Shown here one piece after another: positions 22,824-33,930 of a stretch of DNA of 64,000 bases. Source of the DNA: Plasmopara viticola (lineage: Eukaryota; Oomycota; Peronosporomycetes; Peronosporales; Peronosporaceae); NCBI GenBank assembly GCA_001695595.3, contig MBPM02000017.1, forward strand, positions 310,001 through 374,000, in the 5' to 3' direction. The position numbers and the translations under genes are program-made. Within the stretch, counting starts at the first letter, position 1. Every line of letters starts with the position of its first letter. The notes under the pieces were generated by a model. The model had not been told where the DNA came from, searched no databases, and worked only from the letters and a program-made list of their open reading frames with translations.

Positions 22824-22895
22824 TGCGCCGTGGGGGAATCGAACCCCGACCACATCCTTGGAAGGGATGAATCCTAACCAATAGACCAATGGTGC
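22824..22895 (-). tRNA. tRNA-Gly(UCC), inverted array
   Basis: 72 nt. Perfect catcc/ggatg anticodon stem, loop CTTCCAA (UCC). There are two acceptor mismatches and an outer T-stem mismatch, so activity is uncertain. Confidence 0.5.
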
Positions 22896-23355
22896 ATGTC
22901 TCGTATCCTTTCAAAGGTGTTTTAGTCAAAGCTGGTCAAATCTCAAATCTAACAGCCATCGTGCGAAATTGAAAGGCAAGCACACTATCTGGATTTCGAC
23001 GCAGTAGCACATTCTATATGACAATTCTTTTCTTACGCTATACAGAAATCTCGCGGCTAGGTTTTTATCAAGGTTCCACCATATCTAAAAAGGTAAATCG
23101 ACGTGACGCCATCGTCGTCAACATATCAAAGCAAACTGACAAGAGTCGCGGTGCGCTTCAGCTGATGCGGCTCTCAAAAATTACAGAAAAATAAGACTGG
23201 CAGCATCATGCCTAAGTAAGGCTTGTGCTTAACATGCTGGGTAGAGCATTACGAAACCGTCCTGAGCAAAACCAATCAACCCCTAAATTTGCCAACTGGT
23301 GAAAGCGAGCATAGCGCTTTATATTGTATAGTAAGTGACATCATGTTGATAGCAC

Positions 23356-23427
23356 TGCGCCGCCGGGGAATCGAACCCCGACCTCATCCGTGGGAGGGAT
23401 GAATCCTAACCATTAGACCAACGGGGC
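23356..23427 (-). tRNA. tRNA-Gly(CCC), inverted array
   Basis: 72 nt. Perfect anticodon and T stems, loop CTCCCAC (CCC). One acceptor mismatch (gccccgt 5' strand). Confidence 0.68.
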
Positions 23428-23710
23428 GACATAGGTTATAACGTTACTTAGACAAGCAACAACAATAGAATACTACCTGCAATAATACAGAAGCTCTGCA
23501 AGAAAATGACCACCAGCAGCACAAAATGTAGCAACGTGCATTTTAATAGCGCTAGCACGCACATTTTGAAACGCTGCACAATTATGCCTTTAAATACCAA
23601 CTACTGAGAGATTAGCGATAACAGGATGACCGGACAATACAAATAAAGTGTTCCGTGTGCTGATTTAAGACAGCCAAAAAAGGTGCAGCTGTCATAACAA
23701 GTTTATGTGT

Positions 23711-23783
23711 TGCGCCGTCGGCGAATCGAATCCCCGACCTCATCCTTGGAAAGGATGAATCCTAACCATTAGACCAACGGTGC
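23711..23783 (-). pseudogene. tRNA-Gly(UCC) type with inserted T-arm base
   Basis: 73 nt. The anticodon stem and UCC loop (TTTCCAA) are intact, but the T arm has an extra base and a mismatch. Confidence 0.5.
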
Positions 23784-24244
23784 ATGTCTCATATTCTTTC
23801 ATACGGCGTTGTAATTAAAGCTGGTCAAATTTCAAATCTAACAGCCATCGTGTGAAATTGAGGGGCAAGCACACTATCTGAAGATCGACGCAGTAGCACG
23901 TTCTATATGACATTTCTTTTCTTATACTATACAGAAGTCTCGCTGCTAGGCTTTATCAAGGTGTCACCATATCCAAAAAGGTAGATTGACGTGACGCCAT
24001 CGTCGTCAACATATCAAAGCAAACTGACAAGAGTCGCGGTGCGCTTCATCTGATGCAGCTGTCTCATGACCACAAAAAGATAAGACTGACAGCATCATGC
24101 CTAAGTAAGACTCGTGCTTAACATACTCGGTAAAGCTCTACAAAATCGTTCTGAGAAAAACCAAAGAATCCCTAAGTCATTCAACAGGTGAGAGCGAACA
24201 TAGCGCTTTATATTGTTCTGTAAGTGACATTATGTTGATAGCAC

Positions 24245-24316
24245 TGAGCCGCCGGAGTATCGAACCCCGACCTCATCCGTGGAGTAAAAGAATCCTAATT
24301 ATTAGACCAACGGCGC
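24245..24316 (-). pseudogene. CCC-type tRNA remnant, anticodon arm destroyed
   Basis: 72 nt. The acceptor and T arm are recognisable, but the anticodon arm is replaced by unrelated A-rich sequence. Confidence 0.65.
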
Positions 24317-24602
24317 GACATAGGCTATAACATTACATAGACAAGGAACAACAATAGTATAGTAGCTGCAATAAATTCAGAAGCTCTGCAAGCAAATAAA
24401 TGCCAGCAGCACAGATTGTAGCAAGTGCATTTTAATAGCGCTGGTACGCACATTTTAAAGCGCTGCGCGATTATGCCTATAAATACCAACTACTGGAAGA
24501 TCAGCGCTAACAGGGTGACCGGACAATACAAATAAAGTTTTGCGTGTGCGAAATATCAAGGCAGCCAAAAAAAGATGCAGATGGCATAACAAGTTTATGT
24601 GC

Positions 24603-24674
24603 TGCGCCGTCGGGGAATCGAACCCCGAAGTCATCCTTGGAAAGGATGAATCCTAACCATAAGACCAACGGTGC
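24603..24674 (-). tRNA. tRNA-Gly(UCC), best-preserved UCC copy
   Basis: 72 nt. Perfect catcc/ggatg anticodon stem, loop TTTCCAA (UCC), perfect cgggg/ccccg T stem. Only the shared A3xC70 acceptor mismatch remains. It is the best candidate in the window for a working UCC decoder. Confidence 0.7.
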
Positions 24675-25134
24675 ATGTCTCCTATCCTTTCATACGGTGT
24701 TTTAGTCAAATCTGGTCGAATTTCAAATCTAACAGCCATCTTGCGAGATTGAGGGGCAAGCACACTATCTGGATTTCGACGCAGTAGCACGTTCTATATG
24801 ACATTTCTTTTCTCACGCTATACAGAAGTCTCGCTGCTAGGCTTTATCAAGTTTTCACCATATCTAAAAAGGTAGATTGACGTGACGCCATCGTCGTCAA
24901 CATATCAAAGCAAACTGACAAGAGTCGCGGTGCGCTTCAGCTGATGCGGCTCTCAATAATAACAAAAAGATAAGACTGGCAGCATCATGCCCAAGTAAGG
25001 CTCGTGCTTAACATACTCGGTTAAGCTCTACAAATTCGTCCTGAGAAAAACCAAACAAGCCCTAAATCTGTCAACAGGTGAGAGCGAACATAGCGCTTTA
25101 TATTGTTCCGTAAGTGACATCATGTTGCTAGCAC

Positions 25135-25202
25135 TGCGCCGCCGGGGAATCGAACCCCGGCCTCATCCGAGGGATGAATCCTAACCATTAGACCAACGGT
25201 GC
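25135..25202 (-). pseudogene. CCC-type tRNA lacking its anticodon
   Basis: 68 nt. Four bases of the anticodon loop are deleted. The other arms are intact. Confidence 0.75.
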
Positions 25203-25318
25203 GACATAGGCTATAACAATTTAAGACAAGCAACAACAATAGAATACTAGCTCTAATGAAATCAGAAACTCTGCAAGCAAATAAACGCCCGCAGCACAAA
25301 GTTGAGCAACGTACATTC

Positions 25319-27040
25319 TAACCGCAGCTTCGTAGGACCTGTGGCTGACAACTAGCAGCGGCTGACCATCAGCAGTAACAAGCTACTTGCGCGCACTTCG
25401 AATGCAGACATTTGGGTGGTGCGTGCTGTGCAGTACACCAATGCTACCCCTGTCGACTGAAAAAACTACTTTTAACACAGATCTAAAAGCACATTCTGCT
25501 TTTTAATTTAAGGGCTTCGATTTCCTGCAGCTAAAAGGATCACCTTCAGTGATGCTCTCTAAATGCTGGTAAGTTTTGCTTAATTTATTCACATAATAGA
25601 TTCAAAATGCTTGTCGTCCACGAAGTGACCTTATTTTTGAAGAGGGAGTCGTTTGAGCAAGTAAAGCTGCAAACGCGAACTCACGCCCAGCACTTCCACC
25701 GACTTGTGCTGCGCTTCTCCTTACTATCATTTTCTCCATTGTAGCCGCATTTCAACTTATAGAAACTCAAACAAACTCGTGTGCATCTTATAACAGCATG
25801 TTAGGGGAGTTGAATGCGATCGTGAATTGAGTCCATGTCGTTGAGAAGCTGATATACGGCTTTTTGAAATCCGCACATCAAAACATAAGTAACAAACGGA
25901 CATCTCTCAACTTTGTTGCATCACACCTTGCCATAATGCAGGTAAGATTGAGCAATCGATAAAGTTAATCCGCCACATTCGGTAGTACTTATTTGTCTTT
26001 TCCATCGCGTTCGATTAAGGCCAGATTTTTGAAGTTGAGGAATGACGATAATACACTAGTTCACGCGCACTTACCAGGGGCTAAATAAGATCTCCACTGC
26101 CTTGTGCTGGTTCGCAAAGAGACTGTGCCCGCAATATTGTGAAGATCAATACCGAAGCAGCAGTATTACCTCATGCTTGCAAGGAGTGCAAGCTTGCTAA
26201 AATGAACGACGACTGAGAATTTTAGCACGCTCATTCATGAACGATGTTGCGCAGATGAAAACGCTACATAATTCGGCGTCAATCCTGACCGAAACCGGTC
26301 GACTGGTGTATTCAACAGATCAGTATTTCTATTGTCGTGCAATATATCGGAGCGACATTGGCAATTGTGCTAATATCTAATTAAAAAAAGTCAAGAAAGA
26401 GCCCTGGATATCTTGTTGGGCATTTGCTAGTTATCCTCACGCTGAAGGCAATCACCGAAATCTTTTAGTTGCTGCTCTAGAAACGTTAAATAGAGTCATA
26501 TTTGTGCAATGAGTGATTGCACTTTAGAAAAGCAAGCTGATTGTGTCCAAAATGCCTGCCACTCTGCTTTGTGTGTGCATCATCACGATATCAAAATACA
26601 CAACCTCCCAAGTGCTCGCTTCGCTTGAACTACGCTGGAGATTCTTATGCGCCAGAAGTATTACGTTCGACGCCCGCACTTTCATGTCAGGTTTTATGGA
26701 GATCAACGCAGTCATTGTGTCTGGTATCAGCTTAAGGTCTTCCTCCGTGATGGACAGCCTGGTTGCATTAGATTTCGGAACTCAGTGTCTTGCTTTTGAT
26801 ATGATAAGCAAAGTCATCTTGGGGCTGTGTTGTGCACCCGATGCTGAATCACATGACTTTTCGGATCATTTAATGCGCTCACGCAAAAGGTAAAACAGCA
26901 GGCAAAGGAGCAGAAGTGATGTATGTTCGAGAAGATGTTAGTGCATCATTTTTTGACTAAATTTTAGACGACACGTTAATGCACAACAAGCCACACGAAT
27001 AGTTTCAAATGTCATTATTTCAGGTTATAGTGGTGATATC
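25319..27040. other. Gene-poor stretch, no feature supported
   Basis: Open frames are short, overlap on both strands and match no family I recognise. A 116-codon frame at 26543 has no convincing motif. Some of it may be transposon debris. Confidence 0.35.
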
Positions 27041-27387
27041 TAACTTCGCTCCGGAAAAGGTTGGGGTGACGCCCTCCTTCCAAGCGCGGGGGCTAAATGC
27101 TCGCGCGCTTCGGGCAGGTGCTCTCGGGCATCTGCAGATCTCTAACGAGTCTCACACTCGACGCGACGGTCTCCAGCACCAGGGCGCCACCTAGGCTCTT
27201 ACCAAGTCAGAGATAAACAAAATAATGGAAGACCCTCACGACCTCGGTGCTGGCTGCACTGCCCGCCGAACGAAACCCGACGTATGCGGACACCACTCTA
27301 TGGCGTGGACTAGCCAGACTGAGCCTAGCACGTGCATAAGTTGGCAACGCGATAACGTAATACATTACATTACATTATTTAACTTCG
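27041..27387 (+). mobile_element. SINE-like retroelement copy 2 with 8-bp target duplication
   Basis: The element spans 27049-27379 and is flanked by TAACTTCG at 27041-27048 and 27380-27387. It begins with CTCCGGAAAAGG and ends in repeated attac pentamers, so it has the same orientation as copy 1. Confidence 0.75.
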
Positions 27388-27489
27388 ACCGTCACGCATC
27401 TTTAAGAAATTGGACCACCGCTGCTCGCACGGATTGGTCGTGGTTGACTTTCGGTTGCCATGAATAATTCAAAGCCGCCACACTACATA

Positions 27490-27663
27490 GTGATGTTGGA
27501 GCTGTTCGCAGCTCTTTTAAAAGACGCGAATGTAAATAAAATACATCACCTGGATAAGCTTTTCGACCAGGAATTTTTCGTAATAGTAATGACATTTGTC
27601 TATAAGCTACAGCTTGTTTTGATAAATCATCGTAAAAAATCACCGCGTGCCGATTTTCTGACT
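27490..27663 (-). pseudogene. Fragment of mitochondrial ATP synthase alpha subunit (atp1), probable NUMT
   Basis: Minus-strand translation gives [18 protein letters not shown] followed by [20 protein letters not shown] and LHSRLLK. This is the highly conserved F1-alpha block around [12 protein letters not shown]...[22 protein letters not shown] frameshift follows (the AAN continuation lies in another frame), and only about 55 residues of the ~500-aa protein are present. Codons are AT-rich compared with the nuclear genes here, as expected for mitochondrial DNA. Oomycete atp1 is mitochondrially encoded, so a nuclear fragment is best read as a transferred mitochondrial piece. It lies about 100 bp from SINE copy 2. 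Confidence 0.8.
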
Positions 27664-29366
27664 AGCAAAGTATACGACAAGCAGTATTTGAAGAACCAGC
27701 GGGGGCTGTGTGCGAAAGGGCCGTTCGAAACGTGGGCCAACTGTCAATAAGGTGGTCTATTACGCGAGGGACTCTCATGCGAGTGAATGCACAAAGAGCG
27801 TAGACCGTGACCAGTCGAGAATGGCCATGACCACAACCGAGGAGTTCGAACAGTAGTGCGTCGGCGCACATGTGCAAGGACCGACGCATTCGATGACAAC
27901 ATGTAAATGACGATACCATGAAGCATTTTATGTGCGAAGGGCGACGTAAAGCTTAAGGTGTTTGGCTATGAGGCATTGACGCTGCGATCATGAACCGGTC
28001 GCTTGTGGATCAACGCACTAGCAGAAGACGCTAAACGCGATGATCATGGACGGAAGGATCAGTGGAGCTGGAATGGAATCTCTAAAAATGTGCGAGCAGG
28101 CTGCAGGTGCACAAGTCATCTACGCCGAATGAAAAGACTTAAAGGGAACAAATCGTGTGCTGACAACATTGTATGCTCGTATGTTGTGAGGGCAATCACT
28201 CTCGCATCCGATACGACTTCTGTTACGTCGTAAGCTATGATATGATAAAGAGCTACTACTCGACACTTTACCCACTGCTCGAGAAGAATCCCGGAAATAC
28301 TCTTAACATTCTGCGCGTAGGGTAAAAAGCGCGGCAATGGATATTGTCTACTAAAAGAGTTCGTCACACGGAGACCTTTGCTCCACTGAAGATTTGAAGG
28401 CAGAGAAGGTCTACGCAGACCGTAAGCTTTCTTTGACAAAGCTAACGCATGGACTAGCCGGACGAATTTGAGAACTGAGCTAATCGACCAAGAGGTGCCT
28501 GCTCAGCAAGGCATCTGCGGGACCAAGCGGCGCGGCAGTGGAAATAGAAGCTTACTTGGCAATATAAATGCCAAACTCTAAGCGCTCAGCGGCCGACCCG
28601 TGCAATACATAAGTTTCGTATGCTTCGTGCGTAAAATGAATATTGGGTTTCGAACGTTGGCTAGAATAACCAACATTGCGGTTACAAATTAATTCGAGCC
28701 TATGTCTGACTTCCTTCAAAGCCGGCACAATAAGAGCAATTCTCCGGCAGGGCAGCAAAGGACGAGGAGGCAACACTCTTTTGTCTCTTATTGCAGCAAC
28801 CACTAACCGGCGGCAAACGTAGCTAGAATTTGGCAGCTTGGCCTGCTAGATATTATATTGCTAAGGCACATCTGAAAAATATTACCGCTTGATTACAATT
28901 ATTGTGGCTTCACGTCACCAGTGATAAGCGCACCCCTAGGTAAGCTCTGTCAACTGCTACACGTTAGCAATAGCTTCTCGTTAAGCTTAAATAGAAAATC
29001 GAGAAAGTATATGGGGTATCACATAACTGTATTTCTAAATCGGTCGGAGATGCACAGTTATACGATAAAGAGCTTTTCAGGAGAAGGGTCTGGAAAATGT
29101 AGAAGGTTTTCTACCCCCTTAATAATGTATATTACCGGTTCTATAAAACATTCTTGCTCAATAAGCTGAATGCGCCATTTTCTTTCTGCCAATCACGGAC
29201 GTAGATTTGCAAAGACGCGAGTGCGTCATAAACAAATTATAGACCAAAATCAGCTTAATATTCGAAAATATCACAAAAACTTCGTTGTCACTTCAACTGG
29301 CGACAGACATTCGCGATCTAGAATCTTTCTTCCAGTTGAGAACGCGCAGCCAAGGTCATAAGCTGT
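27664..29366. other. Gene-poor stretch, no feature supported
   Basis: Only short, overlapping open frames on both strands, none with a recognisable domain. It includes the 5' flank of the C2-domain gene. Confidence 0.35.
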
Positions 29367-30629
29367 ATGGCCCGCAAGTCTAACACGAATAAGCGTTCAC
29401 AGCAGCAAGAAGCCTCATTAACCCATCTCGACCCGACTCCTGCGGCCGAATCGACCTCGGACAGCCACAGTTTTTCGTCCGAATCCACCCCGGAAGTCGC
29501 AGCTCCCGTCGCCAACCCTCCTAGTCCTATTGTGCTTAAGCCTGCGTCGCCGTCCAAGCCGACACTCAAACAGCCGAGTCCCACACTGTTGAGCCCTACC
29601 AAGCAGCAGAGTCCTAAGGCCACGATCGGGCCGACCACTGAGACCACTGAGGCCATGAACGGAACCATCCATGTCAAGGTTCTTAGTGCCCGCAACCTCC
29701 CTACGCTGGACTTTGGAAAGCGTCAAGATCCCTTCGGTCAGCGAACTTTATGATGCAATGTTGTCTGAAAATACTAATTGGTATGCGTTGTATATTTTTT
29801 ATTTTTTGTAGTTATGGTGCAGCTTAATAACTCGGTTCCCAAGTCGTGGGCGACCACGGATCCATCTTTTCACGGAGGTGCTAATCCAGAATGGACTGAA
29901 AGAGCAAACAACGAGTTGGAGCTCTTTTACAATGCCAGTATTATGAACGATAAGGGTGCAACGTTGACTTTTGAAGTGTACTCGGACGAGTCTGGCGACG
30001 AGCTTGTTGGTTCAGGGCAGCTAGGTATTAGCTCCGTTGTGGAAAATCGAACTACCGAACCTACTGCATTTACGATTCGTCTGAGCGAGGGAGCGCGCAG
30101 CAACGGCAACCGTGGCGAGCTCAACGTTGAGATATGGTTTGGTCCACCCGTTCGCAAAGCTTTCCGCGCAGCGGGACGTGCCTCTAAGCTGCTGGACGCG
30201 CGTGACGCCGTGGTGGCCATGCTGTGCTCGATAACGTCATCAGCTTGTGGCGCTGTGTCAAGTCGGTTTCAAGTGCCAATGGAATATGCCCGATCGCACC
30301 GCAAACTTAGCGTAGCTTTGACTGCTGGGCTTGGTTTCATGGCCGCAACAGCGCTTACTGCGTTCATGATTATAGCTGTGCCAACCATGGTCGTGGCTTT
30401 TTTTACGTTCCCGTTCTGGATCATTCCAGTCGTGGTCACGTCGTTTTTTACGGCACCGTTTTGGGTGCCTGTCCTTCTCTTAGTTGGGCTGTTCGTAATG
30501 TTTGTCGTCTCGTTCGTGTTCGGCCTCGGAGTCACTTCGCGTCCTGTTCGACGCAAAGGTGCATTCATTTCGAACAAGATCAAGCATTCGGACGTTGGCA
30601 AACGCGTGATTTACGAAAAGTCGGTATAA
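29367..30629 (+). CDS. C2-domain protein with C-terminal hydrophobic hairpin
   Basis: Two exons, 29367-29736 and 29812-30629. The 75-nt intron has GT-AG borders and a ctaat branch-like site. The spliced product is 395 aa. The junction restores the C2 sequence: DPF plus VMVQLN reads as DPFVMVQLN, the usual DPYVxVxL strand. Residues 1-90 are Ser/Pro/Thr-rich and probably disordered. A C2 domain follows (about 92-225). After a basic amphipathic stretch come three close hydrophobic segments (about 290-365) and a basic tail. C2 domains bind acidic lipids or membranes, often with Ca2+. The hydrophobic block is compact, like a promethin/oleosin-type hairpin, but that is only a resemblance. Its partner and function are unknown. 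Confidence 0.82.
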
Positions 30630-31040
30630 GTGTTGATCTCAGAGCGTTACGATGTGCATCAGTCAAGACTTGTCTTTATTTGGGTGACACTCCAAAAGCG
30701 TAAGATCTCGAACATGTGTGAGTTCAATTAATTTAATGCACTTCACACATCGTGCTTTTTAATCACTGCTACATCTGCATGCAAAGAATTGATTATGCAT
30801 ACGAAAATGCCAAGAATCTGCCTGAACTATCAGCGCGTTTGTATCTAAAATTTATAAGATGGCAAGTGCAATGGTTTACACTAAGCTACTCTTGTGATTG
30901 ACGATAACAGCAGGTGTTTTCGGCCATAATTTTTCATTTTTCAGCCTGACGCAAGCAGGCTCTTTGTCGTCTTTCCCTGTTCTCAAATGACTTGTGCAGT
31001 AAAGGTAAAGCATGCAAGCTGTGGCACATGTTGATTCGGC
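30630..31040. other. Convergent 3' flanks
   Basis: No feature is visible between the ends of the C2-domain gene (+) and the coiled-coil gene (-). Confidence 0.5.
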
Positions 31041-33074
31041 CTACTGTGTGTGCAAATTAGGAGCTGCACCGTGGTCGCTGAAATTTTTCTTTGTGTTGTG
31101 CAAGCGCTGCATCTTTTTAAATTCCGTCATCACGTGCTTCAATTGTGTTTGGCACAAGTTTAAATGCTTCTCCAAGTGCATCACTTGTTTCTCCTTACCC
31201 TCTAAAAACTCAATGAGGTCGCGCATCTTGCCTTGTTTCTCCTTAAGTACCATAACCAGACGGTCATTCTCTGTCTGAATGCGCGACATGTTCACATTCG
31301 CGTCAGTCAGACGCGAGGACATTGACTTGAACTTTGTCTCGAACAACAAATTTTCTTGCGATTTCTTTGCCAATCGAGCCTCCAATCCTGCCACCTCATG
31401 CTCTATGGATGCCAGAGCGGCTTTGAGTTCGCTAATAATCTCTTGCTTTTCCGCAACACTCTTGAATAAAAACATGTCCATGTCGAGATGAAGATTGGCA
31501 GGGGTCTTACTCGATGAATCATTTTCCAGCTGCTGCGCAACCTTTTTGGCTACCTCTCCAATTACTTTATGCTTTGTCGACAGCTGAGAATGTAGACGGC
31601 AGATCTCGCGATCTTTCTCGATTACTGTGTTCTGTAATCTACTTATCTCCGTATGGGGCGCGCTTTCAGTTTTTTCAGGCAATTCAGCTCCATTTTGTGT
31701 AAGGGTGACCCTTATATCAAGGTCACGTTGCAAACACGATATCAGCTTTGACTTGCTTTCAAGTTCGCTCTGAAACATAGTTTCAGCTCCACGTCGGAAT
31801 TCTTCCTGTAAGTTGACAGCCTCCTCGCTCAAGGCAAGACGCATCTTCAGATCCTCAATAGTTATGTCGGTAGTTGCAGATCCAACGAGTCGAGCATTCT
31901 CCGTCTTTATTTTCGAATTTTCGAGGACCAAATTGTCCACATGCATGCGGAGCTCATTAATTACCTCCTCGTCACCAGCTCGGAACGATGCGTCACTAAA
32001 ATGACGTTTCTTCAAGTGATACTCCACCAGCTTAGCCACACGAACCTGGTTTCTGGTATCAAGTAACCACTTAAAACTTTCATTGTGTTCCATAATGCCG
32101 TACAGCACCTCCATGACAGCTTTTGTCGAGCTGGCTATACCAGAAAATTTGCTCGTCTGTTGCATTGCAGCCACCCTACCGCTTTCCAAGGGAAACTCCA
32201 TGGCATCATGGTGAGCTCTGTGACGACTCACTACTTTCGAAATAGAAGCCTGTTGCTCCACATCGTCGACTATGCTCCGGAACGGTATAGACTCGTCGCT
32301 ACTGTCGTCGTCTGATGGCGTCCGGTCCATAATTTCATGGGATGGTGCACGGTCTGATGCTGAGCGATTGTACCGGCGCACGGTTTCGAAAGAGACAGAG
32401 TAGTCATCGTACATGTCGTCACAATACGACACCATAGTTGAGGTCGAGGAGGCTGAAAAGTCTACACTATCTGGCGAAGACGCCCGAGCCATCTGCTTAT
32501 ATGGTGAAGCAGCTCGCTTGCCATGCGGAGTCTTGAACGGTAGAGCCTCAAAGTGATGCAAGTCGTCGTGTTGGTGTGTCTTGAGTGGGTGGATCACATC
32601 TGCTTTGTCTTTTGCCTCGACTGCCACGGACACCGTTGTGGGGGTCGTGGGTCGGTTACATGTGTCTGTAATTTTGCTATTCTGCAGAAATGAGGTCGAC
32701 TCTTTCAAAGACTCTTTCTTATCCTTCTGCTGGCGCTGGATAGACGGGAATAAACATGAGCCATTGAAGTCGTTGTTTTCGATCTCGGCGTTGGACAAGA
32801 TTTTTCGGCGCTTGGAAGTGCCCTCAACAGACTTGTTTCCTCCACTTATACCTTGTTGACTCAACTTTTTCTTCATCGTTTTGTGAATTCCAGACGGCGG
32901 CAATTCATCAAGATCACTTGCCGCCTTTTGCTGCTGACGAAGACGCGCAATCTTATAACCACACGTCTCCAGTGAGTCCACGAGCACAGCGTCTTTAAGC
33001 ACATTTTTATCATGCTTACAAGCGTGGCTTAGCGCAACCACAAGTCGCATCAGCTCCTCGCGCTTAGCATCCAT
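31041..33074 (-). CDS. Long coiled-coil protein, function unknown
   Basis: 677 aa in one exon, with an ATG at 33074. Residues 1-60 are helical. A Ser/Thr/Lys-rich, low-complexity stretch (about 60-300) follows. A short conserved-looking helical block (about 325-370, around MEHNESFKWLL) comes before continuous coiled coil from about 385 to 665, rich in E/K/L heptads. No enzyme motif, membrane segment or signal peptide was seen. The layout (disordered head, long coiled-coil tail) resembles centrosomal, basal-body or cytoskeletal scaffold proteins, but I cannot name a family. It lies tail-to-tail with the C2-domain gene. Confidence 0.8.
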   Translation of the reverse strand: MDAKREELMRLVVALSHACKHDKNVLKDAVLVDSLETCGYKIARLRQQQKAASDLDELPPSGIHKTMKKKLSQQGISGGNKSVEGTSKRRKILSNAEIENNDFNGSCLFPSIQRQQKDKKESLKESTSFLQNSKITDTCNRPTTPTTVSVAVEAKDKADVIHPLKTHQHDDLHHFEALPFKTPHGKRAASPYKQMARASSPDSVDFSASSTSTMVSYCDDMYDDYSVSFETVRRYNRSASDRAPSHEIMDRTPSDDDSSDESIPFRSIVDDVEQQASISKVVSRHRAHHDAMEFPLESGRVAAMQQTSKFSGIASSTKAVMEVLYGIMEHNESFKWLLDTRNQVRVAKLVEYHLKKRHFSDASFRAGDEEVINELRMHVDNLVLENSKIKTENARLVGSATTDITIEDLKMRLALSEEAVNLQEEFRRGAETMFQSELESKSKLISCLQRDLDIRVTLTQNGAELPEKTESAPHTEISRLQNTVIEKDREICRLHSQLSTKHKVIGEVAKKVAQQLENDSSSKTPANLHLDMDMFLFKSVAEKQEIISELKAALASIEHEVAGLEARLAKKSQENLLFETKFKSMSSRLTDANVNMSRIQTENDRLVMVLKEKQGKMRDLIEFLEGKEKQVMHLEKHLNLCQTQLKHVMTEFKKMQRLHNTKKNFSDHGAAPNLHTQ

Positions 33075-33930
33075 AGTCGTTGCTCGAAAGAAAAGTGTCG
33101 CAGTCGAGCAGGCCAGCTGCGCGACGTGTGCGCAGTAGACACCAGACAGACAATCAGCTGTTTCGAACTGTTCGTCCTCCCTCTATTGACCAAGTGAATT
33201 GAGGAGAAGCCAGCGAATAATTACGAACAGAAACGCACCCAAGCAGGCGGCGTTTACTTACTGAGCCTTACTCCTTTCAGCCTTTCTCCGCTCTCTAAGA
33301 AAACAGCCTAATAGGCTCGAAAGGGAGAAAAAAATTCTGAACATCATTGGCACTGAACCGCGCGAAACCTTATGTTCGATTCGATCCTACATTAGGATTT
33401 TCTGTCCCAATATAGCGTGTATCCAAAAAATGCAGCTATCGCGGAAGATACAAGCAGCGATCTTAAACTTTACGGCTCAGACGATCCCATTTTTAGCTTA
33501 GGAACTTGCCCGGAATGGAAAAAAATATAGTTTAGAACAATGGCCATCGTAAAAGAACAAATATTACACTATCCTTATAACGGTTGCTTCCATATTAGCA
33601 GCACGTTTACATTTGATTTGAAAAGTTTTCTTGAAACAGAACATCAAACACAAACAAGTATCCTGGCACTTTCCAAATTATTTAACTGCTTGTAGCAATC
33701 AAACCGCAAGCAAAGCGATTTTTGGTTTACCAGCAATGTTAATGTATGTGTAAGCTTAACAGGTGTAGTAATTATCCATGATAACTGTTACGCTCGCTTT
33801 GACATCTACGTAAATAACTATACTTTCCACTTTACCTCCCATCCGACCCAATGCAAATTTCAAGATTAAACCGGGTTTTCATCGTTTCCTTGTGCCGCAT
33901 CTCTTTTGCTGAGTACCGTTGCTGCCACTT
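33075..33930. other. Intergenic between coiled-coil gene and kinase
   Basis: About 850 bp, AT-rich, no open frame of note. It holds the promoter side of the coiled-coil gene and the 3' flank of the kinase. Confidence 0.5.

Larger units (their letters stand above)
22336..25318 (-). repeat. Inverted, older tRNA-Gly array (about 3.5 units)
   Basis: The same ~885-890 bp unit as in the 1-13.7 kb array, but on the minus strand. Second-type tRNAs begin at 22499, 23356, 24245 and 25135 (spacing 857, 889, 890). All spacers align but carry many more substitutions than units 1-13 show among themselves. Its surviving CCC copy has CCC rather than CCA, so this block keeps the older state. Confidence 0.95.

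Noticed and set aside
26543..26893. Possible cytochrome P450 remnant
   Set aside because: A faint resemblance to an FDM...LG segment, but no haem-binding cysteine or other P450 motif nearby.
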